This document shows positions 36,622 through 46,769 of a stretch of DNA of 64,000 nt, piece after piece. This stretch comes from Bacteroidales bacterium. GTDB taxonomy: Bacteria > Bacteroidota > Bacteroidia > Bacteroidales > Marinilabiliaceae. Within the stretch, counting starts at the first letter, position 1; the number at the start of each line of letters is the position of its first letter. The notes below the pieces were generated by a model. It had not been told where the DNA came from, ran no database searches, and was given only the letters and a program-made list of their open reading frames with translations. The stretch covers positions 1 to 64,000 of the forward strand of contig QKJP01000066.1 of NCBI GenBank assembly GCA_003249255.1, written 5' to 3'. The translations under genes and the position numbers were made by a program.

Positions 36622-37497
36622 ATGATAAAAAGAGAAAATGAGTATATACAATGGTTAGAAATTAATGGAATTGGTGATAATGATAAAATCGCATCATCCC
36701 CTAAATCCTATGTTTCTTATTTAAAAAGTGTTTCAAGGATTATAGAAAAGGATATTTCAGATGAATTTCTAAAAAGTTATACAGATGTAGATGAAGTAAT
36801 AGAGAAAATAAGAGATAAAGCAGCTTCCTCAACAATATCAAACTATAAAACAGCACTTCGTAGGTATGTGGATATGGTTGCTGATGCATATATAAGTCAA
36901 GGAGAGAGTTATATTACGGATAAAGCAGAAAAAACTCATAAGTGTTTTAAAATGCCGAAAGCAGTTACAATTATGGGTAGAAGTTCATCAATAACTAATT
37001 CATTTTTTAATGGTATTATTCCAGTTATAGAGCCCTCAAATAATGATATTGATGAATTATTGGGTTTGTTAGAACTTGATAAGGATAAATTAACTTGTGT
37101 ATATTGTGGCGATAAATCTACTGAATGGGACCATTTTAGACCATTGATTGTTGACAAAAAACACACGGGTTATATTTCAGAAATTCAAAACTTGGTGCCT
37201 TCATGCGGTAAATGTAATCAATCTAAAGGCAATTTGAATTGGAAAGAGTGGATGTTTGGAGATGCGAAGCAATCCCCGAAGACTCGACAGATATCTGATA
37301 TTGAATTAAAAGCAGATTTACTTGAAAAGTTTGAAAATTGGAGAGAGCCTTCAAAAGTTATTTTCGAAGATTTAGTAGGGGGAAAAGTGTGGAGTCAATA
37401 TGAAGATATGTTAATGGAAATAAGAGATTCAATGGAGAATGCTCAAGAATTATCAAATTTAATAAAGGAGGTGGTGAAAAAAGAGTTTTCTAAATAA
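36622..37497 (+). CDS. HNH endonuclease
   Basis: This protein has 291 residues. The first 130 look like a helical DNA-binding segment resembling an integrase core-binding domain (SYVSYLKSVSRII, TISNYKTALRRYVDMV). Residues 155-210 are an HNH domain with a zinc site: CVYCGDKSTEWDHFRPL, then NLVPSCGKCNQSKGN. A helical tail follows. HNH proteins of this kind are common in restriction or defence loci. It is the only plus-strand gene in this part of the island and is divergent from the UVR gene. It converges with recB. Confidence 0.8.
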   Translation: MIKRENEYIQWLEINGIGDNDKIASSPKSYVSYLKSVSRIIEKDISDEFLKSYTDVDEVIEKIRDKAASSTISNYKTALRRYVDMVADAYISQGESYITDKAEKTHKCFKMPKAVTIMGRSSSITNSFFNGIIPVIEPSNNDIDELLGLLELDKDKLTCVYCGDKSTEWDHFRPLIVDKKHTGYISEIQNLVPSCGKCNQSKGNLNWKEWMFGDAKQSPKTRQISDIELKADLLEKFENWREPSKVIFEDLVGGKVWSQYEDMLMEIRDSMENAQELSNLIKEVVKKEFSK

Positions 37498-37593
37498 ATC
37501 ACCTATTATAGGTTCTGAGTAGATACTATACTTGTTATAATATCTAATCTTACAATTATTAGGAAAAAGCAAATACGTAATCATATATTTAGA

Positions 37594-40500
37594 CTATATC
37601 ATCACCCCCTCCAACTCCTCAACCAACTCCTTCTCCGGCTTACTAAAATAAACACCGCTATTACTACCTTTTCTACACCCTCTCGCATATACATAAATTA
37701 CTCCACCAAACATAGAATCATAATCAAAGTTTGGCAGGCAGTTTTCAAGATACAGTTTTGTAGCAACCGTATAAATCAAGTATTGTAGATGGTAATTGCT
37801 CTCTTGTATGGCCTTTTCAAGCATTTCGCTAGAGTAGGATTCAAGTGTATTGCCAAGGTAGTTCGATTTCCAGTCCAGAATATAGAATTTGCCCTCATGT
37901 TCGAAGAGTAAATCGATGAAACCGGTCATCATACCTTCTATTTCACCTTTTCTTGCAAGGTTCAGGTTGGGGATTAGCTTTTGCAGTTGATTGGTTGAGA
38001 ATTTGTTTATTTTATAATCAAATCCCATTTCAACCAGCTTACTTTCAGGTTTTACTTGCGAAAGCTTGAAAGGATTTTGGGTAGGAATATTTGTGTTTAA
38101 AACATGATCAAGCATTGACTCTAACTGCGATTCTAGTAGTTTGTCATCATCAGGATTAAATACAGAATTGTAACGATCTAATGCTTTTTTTATTCCTCTA
38201 TTAAAATTATCAGTAGTGAAATCAGTGTTCTCAAAAAGATAGTGCATGAAATTACCGGCTAATGTTCCTTTGGGAAACTCTTCGAATATAAACTTTTCGT
38301 ATTCATCGCTTAGTTCTATTGTCGCAGAGTGTAAATGGGGAGCATACTCAGAAAGCATGCTAAAGCTGAAGTTGTTCCAGCTACTATTAACCATAGTTGA
38401 GCTAAATTCTTTTGGTGTTTTAGTTACTTTTGTTTTACGCTCGTTGTATATACGGTTGTCGCTTTCTAAATGAGGTTCATAGTAATAGGTGTTTTGAGCT
38501 TGGGCTGCATCTATAAAGGTTTTAATACCACATTTGTCTTTCGATTTATGAATGATGATAGCTTTATAAACAGCTCTGGTTAAAGCTACATATATTAAAC
38601 GTCTGTTTTCTCGCTCAGTTTGTTCTTTATGGAAGTCGTTAGCTCTTTGTGTTATTTGTGAAGAAAAGCAATATTTACCCGTTTCTGTATCCTTGTATTC
38701 TATAAAGTCCCACTTGGTATTATGGTCTGATTTTAAATCCAAATATGGGGCAATCACAATATTGTAAGCCAAACCTTTACTTTTATGGATGGTAACAATC
38801 TTAACAGCATCTTCATCACTTTCTAAGCGCTGAGTATATTCACCGCCATCTTCAGCACCTGAGATGCTATTTTCTAACCAGGTAATTAATCCTTTAGGAG
38901 GGAGTTTGCTTTGTTGTTCTTTATTATGTAGTAATTCATTTAATTGCAATAGGTTGGTTGAAACTCTTTCTGCATCAAAAGTTTTGTTATTATGAATGTT
39001 ATCAAGTGTTTGATACTTATCCATAAATAGGTTGATGGCACAAAAAATACCTTTCTCCACCCATACTTGCCCTAGATTCTTAAAGAATTCTACGTCAGAT
39101 TCGATTTTATTAGATAGTAAATCATCTTTCGTTTTGTTGGTAAAGTAGGTTAGTAAAGCCCTGTTAATCGTATAAACGTTAGGTTCGTAAATAGCTTTAA
39201 GGGTGTAAAGTAATAAAGTGCTTTGTTCGCTTTCTATAACTTTACTATCATCGATTGTAATGGCCGGAATATTCACACTACTCAGGGCATTTTTTATTTT
39301 TGCACCTTTTTTGTTAGCTCTCACTAAAATACCTATGTCCGATGGTTTTACTTTTCTGCCATCAATCATATAACCATCCATTAATAAAGACTTTACATAA
39401 TTGGTAGTGTGTTCGATTAATTCATTCTCCTTGTTGCAATTATACAACGATAGAGGGACCACAGGATTATTACCTTTACTCATTTCGGGAAGTGATAAAC
39501 CTGCATTAACTTCTTCGTAAGCAATTCTATTATCAAAAAATGGATTTTCAACACCGGAAAACAAGGTATTCATGGCATCGATATAACCTTTGGTAGAGCG
39601 ATAGTTGCTGCTCATGGTATATGCAAAGTCTACTTTATCAGCTGCATCCAAGTAGGTGTCCAGATCGGTACCCTTAAAACTATAGATGGATTGTTTAGGA
39701 TCACCAATATAGAAGAGAATGGAATATCCGTTAAAAAGCGTATTAAATATTTCGTATTGCTTCTGGTCTGTATCTTGAAACTCATCAATAAAAACTGCTT
39801 TGTATTGTTTACGAATACAATTTTGTAAAGACTCTGAGGTGATAGAGCCATGAAATTTATTAATCAAATCATCGAAGGAGAATAGTGATTGTTCTCTTTT
39901 CTTTTTCTGGATGTTATTATTACAGAATGGAATCGCTGAACCATAAATTGAGCTTATACAATTATTAGCAATTGTTGGTAATTCAGCTTTAAGTTCATTT
40001 ATGCGTAATGATAATCCAAGTAGTGTTGGGAAAGTCTTTGGGACATATTGACTACTTTGCCTTTGTATGAGTCGGATTCTAAATTCTTCAGGATTATCAA
40101 TTAAGTGAGAAAAACCATTAAAAGCAGGGCCTTTATTACCTATGTGATCCAAAGTTCTCTCCGGCGACTGCATAAAAGTAGTATTGAAATTGTCTATAGC
40201 TTTAACGATTTCTTTTTCCTTGAGGGTTTTCAAATTCATAAAGTCAGCGATGGACGTTTCCTTGTCATAGATGTACTCTTTTCCTTGTCGAACTTTCTTT
40301 ATAACCTTTGCCAACATACCTTTAGATAAATCGGCTTTTAATAAAACCGTTAGAAGTTCAGTATCTAAAGTGGTAACTTTTTCTCGCCAATATTGATTAA
40401 CAACATCAACAATAAAATCGCTTTCGTCTTCTAATACTTCACAGTTAAAAGCCTGACCTGTTTCGAAAGCGAATTCATTAAGCGACTTTTGGCAGAAACT

Positions 40501-40869
40501 GTGAATGGTAAATATCGAAGTTTCATCTAACTGTCTACGGGCATTACTTAGCAGCTCAACGATCGTTTCTTTGTCCTCATTTTTGAGGGCGTTATCTATA
40601 ATTTCTTTTATGGTTGAATCGATGTCAGCACCTTGTTCGATAAAGGCATATGCCTCTCGAATAAACTTCCGAATACGCAATTCAAGTTCAGCAACCGCAG
40701 CATTGGTAAAAGTTACCATTAAGATTTCTTTTAGCTCGATGCGTTTTTCGATAATTAAGCGGATGACTAAAATGGCAATGGAATATGTTTTCCCTGTTCC
40801 TGCACTTGCTTCGATAAGATTAGAGCCCTTTAAAGCTACCTTTGTTACGTTAAATTCTTTTTTTGCCAT
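37594..40869 (-). CDS. recB: RecB subunit, helicase-nuclease
   Basis: This protein has 1091 residues. The N-terminus has Walker A EASAGTGKTYSIA, motif II FIDEFQDTDQKQ, GDPKQSIYSFKG, then the C-terminal helicase motifs IVTIHKSKGLAYN and YVALTRAVYKA. The last 250 residues form the nuclease: GNFMHYLF with the catalytic His, then MTGFIDLLFEHEGKFYILDW with both Asp residues, and K in DWKS. It supplies the 3'-5' motor and the only nuclease of RecBCD. recC ends 3 bp before its start, so translation is probably coupled. It is slightly shorter than the E. coli protein (about 1180). Confidence 0.95.
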   Translation of the reverse strand: MAKKEFNVTKVALKGSNLIEASAGTGKTYSIAILVIRLIIEKRIELKEILMVTFTNAAVAELELRIRKFIREAYAFIEQGADIDSTIKEIIDNALKNEDKETIVELLSNARRQLDETSIFTIHSFCQKSLNEFAFETGQAFNCEVLEDESDFIVDVVNQYWREKVTTLDTELLTVLLKADLSKGMLAKVIKKVRQGKEYIYDKETSIADFMNLKTLKEKEIVKAIDNFNTTFMQSPERTLDHIGNKGPAFNGFSHLIDNPEEFRIRLIQRQSSQYVPKTFPTLLGLSLRINELKAELPTIANNCISSIYGSAIPFCNNNIQKKKREQSLFSFDDLINKFHGSITSESLQNCIRKQYKAVFIDEFQDTDQKQYEIFNTLFNGYSILFYIGDPKQSIYSFKGTDLDTYLDAADKVDFAYTMSSNYRSTKGYIDAMNTLFSGVENPFFDNRIAYEEVNAGLSLPEMSKGNNPVVPLSLYNCNKENELIEHTTNYVKSLLMDGYMIDGRKVKPSDIGILVRANKKGAKIKNALSSVNIPAITIDDSKVIESEQSTLLLYTLKAIYEPNVYTINRALLTYFTNKTKDDLLSNKIESDVEFFKNLGQVWVEKGIFCAINLFMDKYQTLDNIHNNKTFDAERVSTNLLQLNELLHNKEQQSKLPPKGLITWLENSISGAEDGGEYTQRLESDEDAVKIVTIHKSKGLAYNIVIAPYLDLKSDHNTKWDFIEYKDTETGKYCFSSQITQRANDFHKEQTERENRRLIYVALTRAVYKAIIIHKSKDKCGIKTFIDAAQAQNTYYYEPHLESDNRIYNERKTKVTKTPKEFSSTMVNSSWNNFSFSMLSEYAPHLHSATIELSDEYEKFIFEEFPKGTLAGNFMHYLFENTDFTTDNFNRGIKKALDRYNSVFNPDDDKLLESQLESMLDHVLNTNIPTQNPFKLSQVKPESKLVEMGFDYKINKFSTNQLQKLIPNLNLARKGEIEGMMTGFIDLLFEHEGKFYILDWKSNYLGNTLESYSSEMLEKAIQESNYHLQYLIYTVATKLYLENCLPNFDYDSMFGGVIYVYARGCRKGSNSGVYFSKPEKELVEELEGVMI

Positions 40870-40872
40870 TTC

Positions 40873-43800
40873 TTATAGTGTTGAGATTAGCGTACTTAGT
40901 TTTGAGAATAGGAGTTCGGATAAGTGATAAAGCGTGTCCTGTTTCTTAGTTAGCTTTTCTTGCTCTTTTTTACTCAGCTTTTCATCTGCCAATAGATCTT
41001 TAAAATAGCCTAAGGATGCTTCTTTTTCGATGTAAGAACTTAAGTAGTCGATTTCTCCGTATTGTTTTTTATACCAGAATTTTTCCGTTGCATTTTTAAT
41101 TGCAGTTTCTCTGTCTTGAGGTTTCGCTTTGACTTGTATTAAATCCATTAAGGTTAATCCTGCAGCAGGGCAGAAGGTGATTATTTCTTCATGTCCTTTT
41201 TTGTAATATTCGATTAGTTTCGAAAGCACTTTCTTTGCAGTATTGGCATCAATAAAATTATTTGGTATTGGAAAGACATAACTTGAGCTGATATATAACG
41301 ATTTGGCATCATCAACACAGGCTTTATAGGCCAAGTGTTTAATAAACGTCTCCATTAAATATTTAGCTTGGCTACTATCTTTTGAAACATTGTAGTGTAC
41401 ATAGCCTTCATTAAATACATTGTCTATTGTTCCTTTTAAGACAGAATTATCAAATTTTAGATTGATGGCAATGTTTTGAGCTTCACCGCTTACCCTTTCT
41501 ATATATTCCTTTTTGATATCTTCAATTTCTTCCTCTTCAATAATTAATTCAGCTTTTGCCATGTTAGCTAGTTGAATTAGGCCATCGTTCTTTTTTCTTT
41601 TGATATATGCTTCTTCATCATGGGAAGAGAGTTGAACTAAATCCTTTTTTAAAGCCCATTTTTGTAAATTATCTAATTCAAACGGCTCTTCATCGGGCAA
41701 TAAAATGGCATCATCAGAATAATAAATACGTAAAGTTTTATTGTAATACCATTTGAATGGATCTTTATAAAAACTGATTAAATCATTCAGATTAATCTCA
41801 TCAAAACTAAGTTCTTGATTTTCGGCAGAAGGCGTCACAACACTTTCATGAGGCAGATCTAGTTTTTCCTGTCCTAAATAGGTGAAGAATTTATCACCCG
41901 TAAAGTACTTGTCAGAAGATGAATGTAAAGGGTATTTGTATTTTATCTTCTCATCAAACCACTTTTTATTCCCGGTGCCACGTATGAGGTATTCTTCCAG
42001 TTCTTCAACCGGTAAAGAAGGAGGGAGGTCTGAATTATCTTTAATGCTAGAACCAATATAACTAAGGTAAATCTGTTCTCTGGCAGATAAAAGAGATTCC
42101 AAAAACAGATATTTATCGTTGTTTTTAATGTTACGATCGTTTTCCATCGGTTCGATGGCCATCAAGTCGAAGCCAAGTTTCTTTTGCTGACGAGGGAAAT
42201 CTCCCGAATTTAAGCCTAAAACAGCAATGATCTTAAAAGGGATTGATCGAACCGGAATGATTGAACTAAAAGTTACTAAACCACTAGTGTAAGTACTGTT
42301 AGTAGTTTCTGAGTTTAGTAAAGCAATCAAGCCTTCCTGAAAAACTTGAAAGGATATTTTATCATTTGTATTCTTAGTTATCGAACTTAAATGTTCTAAT
42401 TTGGCTAAGGTGTAATTTTGTTCATCTTCGTAACTATCATCAATATCAAATAGAGATTTAAAGACTTTGTCAAGGATGAAATCCTTCCATTCGTTAATGG
42501 ATCTTTCTTTATGAGCTTCTTCGTGTAATTCGAAGATGGTATCTGCAAATGCCTTAATCTTAAAGATGGTTAAGGCATCAGTTCCTTCCATAGCATCGCA
42601 AGGAAAAAACTCAGTATCATCCAAATGATAACTTCCGCCACCTTTTATTGCATAACCTAGAATTAACTTACTCAAACCATGTTTCCAGCTAAAAAGATAA
42701 GTTTCATCTTCTTGATTTCCTTCTATGCCGTAGCGGATATTCGCACCGGCTACTAATTCTCTTACCAGCTCAATATCTTGTATGTTAAAACGTTTTCGCA
42801 CAGCTTGAAAGTCAAATAGGTGAAGAACGTTTTCTGCCTTGAAATTCGAATAGGGTAGAGACATAAACAATTCTAACGCTTTTATAAGCGAATCGCCATC
42901 AGCATAAGAGGTATCTGTTATGTTGTAAGGTATTAGCTTTGGAGCATTGTCAAACACAGCTTTAATGAGTGGAGCATAAGCTTCAACATCGCAAAGCTGC
43001 ACCGAAACATCAGAACCTTTTAAATCGGGATTTTTTTCAAACTCGTTTAATAAATGATTGTATAGTGCTTCAACTTCTCGAACAGGCGTGTATGATGAAA
43101 CGACGCGAACAGAATCATCTACTTGCTTAATGTCGTAGTTTTGAATCTCCTTGTTATGATTGTAATAAATATCCCTTTGAAGGGTAGATAATAAAATGTC
43201 TCCAATAGGTTGGCTGTATAATTGATGCGCATCTTTCATTGGTAGTAAACGATGAAGGGTGGCGCTCAATTCTTTACAACTTCCTAGTAGCTCATTTTCT
43301 TGATTTTGAGCTGTGATGTCATACCAACCTTTAGTTTCAGAAGGAGAACTGATGTATAGGAAAACGTCAATGATTGAAGATAACTTCTCGTAAATTTCTT
43401 TGTGGTAATTAGATAGTACCGCAATTCCAAACAGATGGAGACTAGGGAATTTCTCTTTTAATAAAGTTTGAAATTCAGCCTCGTCCATTTTCTTAAGAAG
43501 ACGATCTTTAAGCTCAACACAATCTAATTGCTCTTTGCTATCTTCTTTTAGTTTGAGCCAAAGGTATTTTTGCCATTCTTCATGCTTGGTGAAATCTTCG
43601 TTTTTAGAGTTAACACTTTTTCCCTTATTCCAGGCAGTAATGTATTGAGGACGGTATACCAGATATTGTTCAAATAAATCGGCCATTTTGCCGGCCAGTT
43701 GAATTCGTTTAATATCATCGTTGTAGTAATAGTTCGCAATCGTCTTAAATTGCTTTACAAAAGCATTTTCCTTAAGAAAAGAAAACAACTTCCATTTCAT

Positions 43801-44061
43801 ATTTTCAGAGGTAAAATAGCTGTTGGAGTAATTCTCAACCAGAAAGTGAAGCTTCCATATAAAGCCATCCGGATTAGAAAACTCGTAATTAGCAAATATT
43901 CCATTGCTTTTGGCAGCTTGTTTTACCAGCCATTTCTCTAAGCCTTTGGTTTGAATGATGATATTAGCAACTTCATTCCATTTATTTCTGTTTTTTACCT
44001 TATCACAAAAGATAGTAGAAAGTTCCTCGACACGGTTAGATGTATAGATGTGAAATGCCAT
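40873..44061 (-). CDS. recC: RecC subunit
   Basis: This protein has 1062 residues, near the E. coli RecC length. RecC has helicase and nuclease folds without active sites. It holds the complex together and reads Chi in enterobacteria. Recognisable parts are the N-terminal HIYTSNRVEELSTIFCDKV, TKGLEKWLVKQAAK and PDGFIWKLHFLVE, plus PVRSIPFKIIAVLGLNSGDFPR (split across RecC-type motifs) near the middle. No Walker A is present, as expected. The Chi-equivalent of this organism cannot be inferred. It lies between recD (5 bp upstream) and recB (3 bp downstream). Confidence 0.93.
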   Translation of the reverse strand: MAFHIYTSNRVEELSTIFCDKVKNRNKWNEVANIIIQTKGLEKWLVKQAAKSNGIFANYEFSNPDGFIWKLHFLVENYSNSYFTSENMKWKLFSFLKENAFVKQFKTIANYYYNDDIKRIQLAGKMADLFEQYLVYRPQYITAWNKGKSVNSKNEDFTKHEEWQKYLWLKLKEDSKEQLDCVELKDRLLKKMDEAEFQTLLKEKFPSLHLFGIAVLSNYHKEIYEKLSSIIDVFLYISSPSETKGWYDITAQNQENELLGSCKELSATLHRLLPMKDAHQLYSQPIGDILLSTLQRDIYYNHNKEIQNYDIKQVDDSVRVVSSYTPVREVEALYNHLLNEFEKNPDLKGSDVSVQLCDVEAYAPLIKAVFDNAPKLIPYNITDTSYADGDSLIKALELFMSLPYSNFKAENVLHLFDFQAVRKRFNIQDIELVRELVAGANIRYGIEGNQEDETYLFSWKHGLSKLILGYAIKGGGSYHLDDTEFFPCDAMEGTDALTIFKIKAFADTIFELHEEAHKERSINEWKDFILDKVFKSLFDIDDSYEDEQNYTLAKLEHLSSITKNTNDKISFQVFQEGLIALLNSETTNSTYTSGLVTFSSIIPVRSIPFKIIAVLGLNSGDFPRQQKKLGFDLMAIEPMENDRNIKNNDKYLFLESLLSAREQIYLSYIGSSIKDNSDLPPSLPVEELEEYLIRGTGNKKWFDEKIKYKYPLHSSSDKYFTGDKFFTYLGQEKLDLPHESVVTPSAENQELSFDEINLNDLISFYKDPFKWYYNKTLRIYYSDDAILLPDEEPFELDNLQKWALKKDLVQLSSHDEEAYIKRKKNDGLIQLANMAKAELIIEEEEIEDIKKEYIERVSGEAQNIAINLKFDNSVLKGTIDNVFNEGYVHYNVSKDSSQAKYLMETFIKHLAYKACVDDAKSLYISSSYVFPIPNNFIDANTAKKVLSKLIEYYKKGHEEIITFCPAAGLTLMDLIQVKAKPQDRETAIKNATEKFWYKKQYGEIDYLSSYIEKEASLGYFKDLLADEKLSKKEQEKLTKKQDTLYHLSELLFSKLSTLISTL

Positions 44062-44066
44062 AGAGT

Positions 44067-45923
44067 TTAGTTTGAAAGTTTGGTGAATCTTTTGGTAATG
44101 CCTGATGCTCTCTCAACTTGCTTAATCGTACCTGCTTTTAGAACTTCGTTTGATGAGAATACAATAGCACGATCTTTGGCTCTGGTAATGGCTGTATAAA
44201 TCAATTCGCGTGTTAACAGAGGTATGTTCTCATCGTTAGGCAATACAATGCCAACATGGTTAAACTCAGATCCCTGACTTTTATGAATCGTCATTGCAAA
44301 TACCGTTGTATGCTCTCCAAGATACGTAGTCGGAATTACCCTGTAGCCCAATTCGCTTTCTGCATCTTCGAAATAGGCCATGAATTTTTCGGTAGGTGTA
44401 TCTTTTCGGATTAGTCCAACATCACCGTTAAATAAGTTATGCTCCTTATCGTTTTGCGTAATCATAATGGGTTGATTCTCGTAAAAAGAGTTTGTAGGAG
44501 CAAGTAGTCCTTCCTTTGCCAAATAAGAACTTATCAGATGATTGTAATGACTAACACCATATTCACCCGATTTTACAGCACATAAAAAGCGTACTTGGTT
44601 TATTTTTGACAATGCTTTGGCAATATCTTTTTCTAAAATATAGGCTTTGTAACCATCTATTAATTCATATAACTCTTTTGCATTGTAATCATTGCTAACT
44701 TGTACGTATTGTCCATGTTTAGGGACTGGCTTCGTAATTAGCTCATCCGGTAAGTTTCCAGATATTACAGCATGACTAAATTCCCCAATGCCTTCGGTAC
44801 TTTTAAAACGCCAGCTCTTTTTTAGTTCGATGATATGTTGTTGAAGCTTATTGCTTTCCTGTGTGATTAGAGTATAATCAGCACTTAAACTTGCTTTTTT
44901 ATCTTTGATGAATGAGTTGATGATTTTCATACGCTCTGCACTTACTTTATTCATCGAGCTTTTTTGAGTAAGGCAGATATCACCAAAAATACTACCGGCT
45001 TCAACCGAGGCTAATTGATCTTTATCACCCAACATAATTAGTTTAGCTGTAGGTTTGATGGCTTGAAGAAGTTTTGCCATTAAGCTGGCACCAATCATAC
45101 TACATTCATCTACGATAACTACATCATAATCCAAGGGATTGCTTTCATCGTGCTTAAAGTAATGAGTGCCGGGTTGATAGCCTAGAAGTCGATGAAGTGT
45201 GCTGGCTTTCAATTTGTCAAAGCTATTCATATCATCGTTTAACTCGCGAATGATGCGATCCTCTTCTTTATCACCTCTAATAACTGCAGACATGAGTGAT
45301 TCTTTCATGCGAGCTGCAGCTTTTCCTGTTGGCGCTGCTAATGCTATCTTAATATCTGGTTTGATGGTGTAAAGAATCGCTAAAAGTTTAGCAACTGCGG
45401 TAGTTTTACCTGTGCCCGGACCACCGGTAATGATGGAAAAGTTAGAAAGCATTGAGGTAATAGCAGCAACTAATTGCCAATTGATGTTCTCTTCTTCGCT
45501 AAACTCCTTATGAACTTTATGGTCTGAAAAGAGATCCAATATGAAATCTTTGTGTTTCTTCAAATCTTTCTCTTTGCACAAGGAATTGCTCCCCTCGTGG
45601 GCAATCAAGTTTTCAATTTTCTTAATTATATCAGTCTCGTAACTAAAATAGCGCTGCAAATACAGATTACCATTGTTTAATATAAATGGTTGTATCACAT
45701 TCTCATCTTCACTAACAAATTGCGATTCAGTTAAAGACTTAATATCGATTGGTTTAAATTCCACATTTTGAGAATCTTGCTCTAACTCATTATTATAGTT
45801 TTCAATATTTAAGCAAGTGTGGCCTTCTGCTAGTTTTAACGAAACGGCATAAGCTGCCGGTTCTAATGCTTTATCGTTAAAGAAGGAGGCAAACTCTTTG
45901 TGAACATCAATGGGGTGTGACAT
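44067..45923 (-). CDS. recD: RecD subunit, 5'-3' helicase
   Basis: This protein has 618 residues. It has Walker A GGPGTGKTTAVAKL (about residue 165), motif Ia APTGKAAARMKE, motif II VDECSMI, GDKDQLASVEAG, and C-terminal MTIHKSQGSEFNH and YTAITRAKDRAIVF. Length and motifs fit RecD, not the longer RecD2. It is the first gene of the recD-recC-recB operon, a different order from E. coli. A 28-bp perfect palindrome lies 42 bp before its start (45965-45992). Confidence 0.95.
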   Translation of the reverse strand: MSHPIDVHKEFASFFNDKALEPAAYAVSLKLAEGHTCLNIENYNNELEQDSQNVEFKPIDIKSLTESQFVSEDENVIQPFILNNGNLYLQRYFSYETDIIKKIENLIAHEGSNSLCKEKDLKKHKDFILDLFSDHKVHKEFSEEENINWQLVAAITSMLSNFSIITGGPGTGKTTAVAKLLAILYTIKPDIKIALAAPTGKAAARMKESLMSAVIRGDKEEDRIIRELNDDMNSFDKLKASTLHRLLGYQPGTHYFKHDESNPLDYDVVIVDECSMIGASLMAKLLQAIKPTAKLIMLGDKDQLASVEAGSIFGDICLTQKSSMNKVSAERMKIINSFIKDKKASLSADYTLITQESNKLQQHIIELKKSWRFKSTEGIGEFSHAVISGNLPDELITKPVPKHGQYVQVSNDYNAKELYELIDGYKAYILEKDIAKALSKINQVRFLCAVKSGEYGVSHYNHLISSYLAKEGLLAPTNSFYENQPIMITQNDKEHNLFNGDVGLIRKDTPTEKFMAYFEDAESELGYRVIPTTYLGEHTTVFAMTIHKSQGSEFNHVGIVLPNDENIPLLTRELIYTAITRAKDRAIVFSSNEVLKAGTIKQVERASGITKRFTKLSN

Positions 45924-45964
45924 ATATATGGTGTTTTAATGCGCTTTATAAAAATACTTTTTTC

Positions 45965-45992
45965 GTAAAGAAAATTCATGAATTTTCTTTAC
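45965..45992. promoter_or_regulatory. 28-bp perfect palindrome upstream of recD
   Basis: GTAAAGAAAATTC is followed by its reverse complement with an ATGAAT-type centre, giving a perfect 28-bp inverted repeat. It lies 42 bp before the recD start and 138 bp after the RAYT stop codon. A near-copy lies inside the RAYT gene at 46392-46417. It could be the recBCD operator or a RAYT target hairpin. Confidence 0.65.
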
Positions 45993-46129
45993 ATAACTTA
46001 CACTACCTACATCTATTATAACGCTCATACGCATCAGTATTATCAGTAGATATTAATGATTAATTGTGTATACCATGGTTTTTACTTATAGATATATGTG
46101 GTGGTTTTAGTAGGAGGTGATGTTGACCA

Positions 46130-46768
46130 TTATTCCGTTATTCGAAATTTATCCTCATCCCATTTTTTAGGATTATTGATGATGTAATTTTTTATGCGTT
46201 GGTATTCACCGTTGTTCCGTACAACATGGTCGTGGTAATTGGCCTGCCAATTTTTTGTGCCAGGCGTTTGGCGTAACTGGTTAATATGTTTGGATGTTAG
46301 CATTTGAAATTTGCCGCATATTTTGGGTATAATCATTTGGCGGCGTTGTTTACGGTATTGTTCAATTTGTTCGTTGGTTGGGTTGGGTGGTAGATGAAAT
46401 TCATGAATTTTATCTACGTGACGCCCATCCCCATCACGTCCATCATTATTATTCCCATTTGTTCCGTCATTATCCATCAAACCATTATTAAAATTGTAAT
46501 CGCCCAACGTAATTAAAAAATGCAAGTGGTTAGGCATTACCTGATAGATGGTTTTGCTAATTCGTGGATGATAGGTGGTTAGTTCTTTTAATTCGTTTTT
46601 TACGATCAAACCAAAATCAGAATATTCCATTTTATCATGATGCACTTTACCCAATATACACCTGTGCTTGTCGATGCAAATGGTAATAAAATAGCTACCC
46701 GGTGCAGAATAATCCCAATACTGCCAACGGTTTGACTCAATACGGTATTTACCGGCAAATTTTGTCAT
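46130..46768 (-). CDS. REP-associated tyrosine transposase (RAYT)
   Basis: This protein has about 212 residues from the ATG at 46768. A GTG at 46780 would overlap the WYL stop codon. It is a Y1-type HUH endonuclease: WDYSAPGSYFITICI at the N-terminus, HUH motif MPNHLHFLI, and a C-terminal segment NYHDHVVRNNGEYQRIKNYI with the catalytic Tyr region. RAYTs move or maintain small palindromic repeats in single-stranded DNA. An Asn/Asp/Gly-rich insert (about residues 110-135) is unusual. The start lies 1 bp after the stop of the upstream WYL gene, so the two are probably co-transcribed. Confidence 0.85.
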   Translation of the reverse strand: MTKFAGKYRIESNRWQYWDYSAPGSYFITICIDKHRCILGKVHHDKMEYSDFGLIVKNELKELTTYHPRISKTIYQVMPNHLHFLITLGDYNFNNGLMDNDGTNGNNNDGRDGDGRHVDKIHEFHLPPNPTNEQIEQYRKQRRQMIIPKICGKFQMLTSKHINQLRQTPGTKNWQANYHDHVVRNNGEYQRIKNYIINNPKKWDEDKFRITE

Positions 46769-46769
46769 A

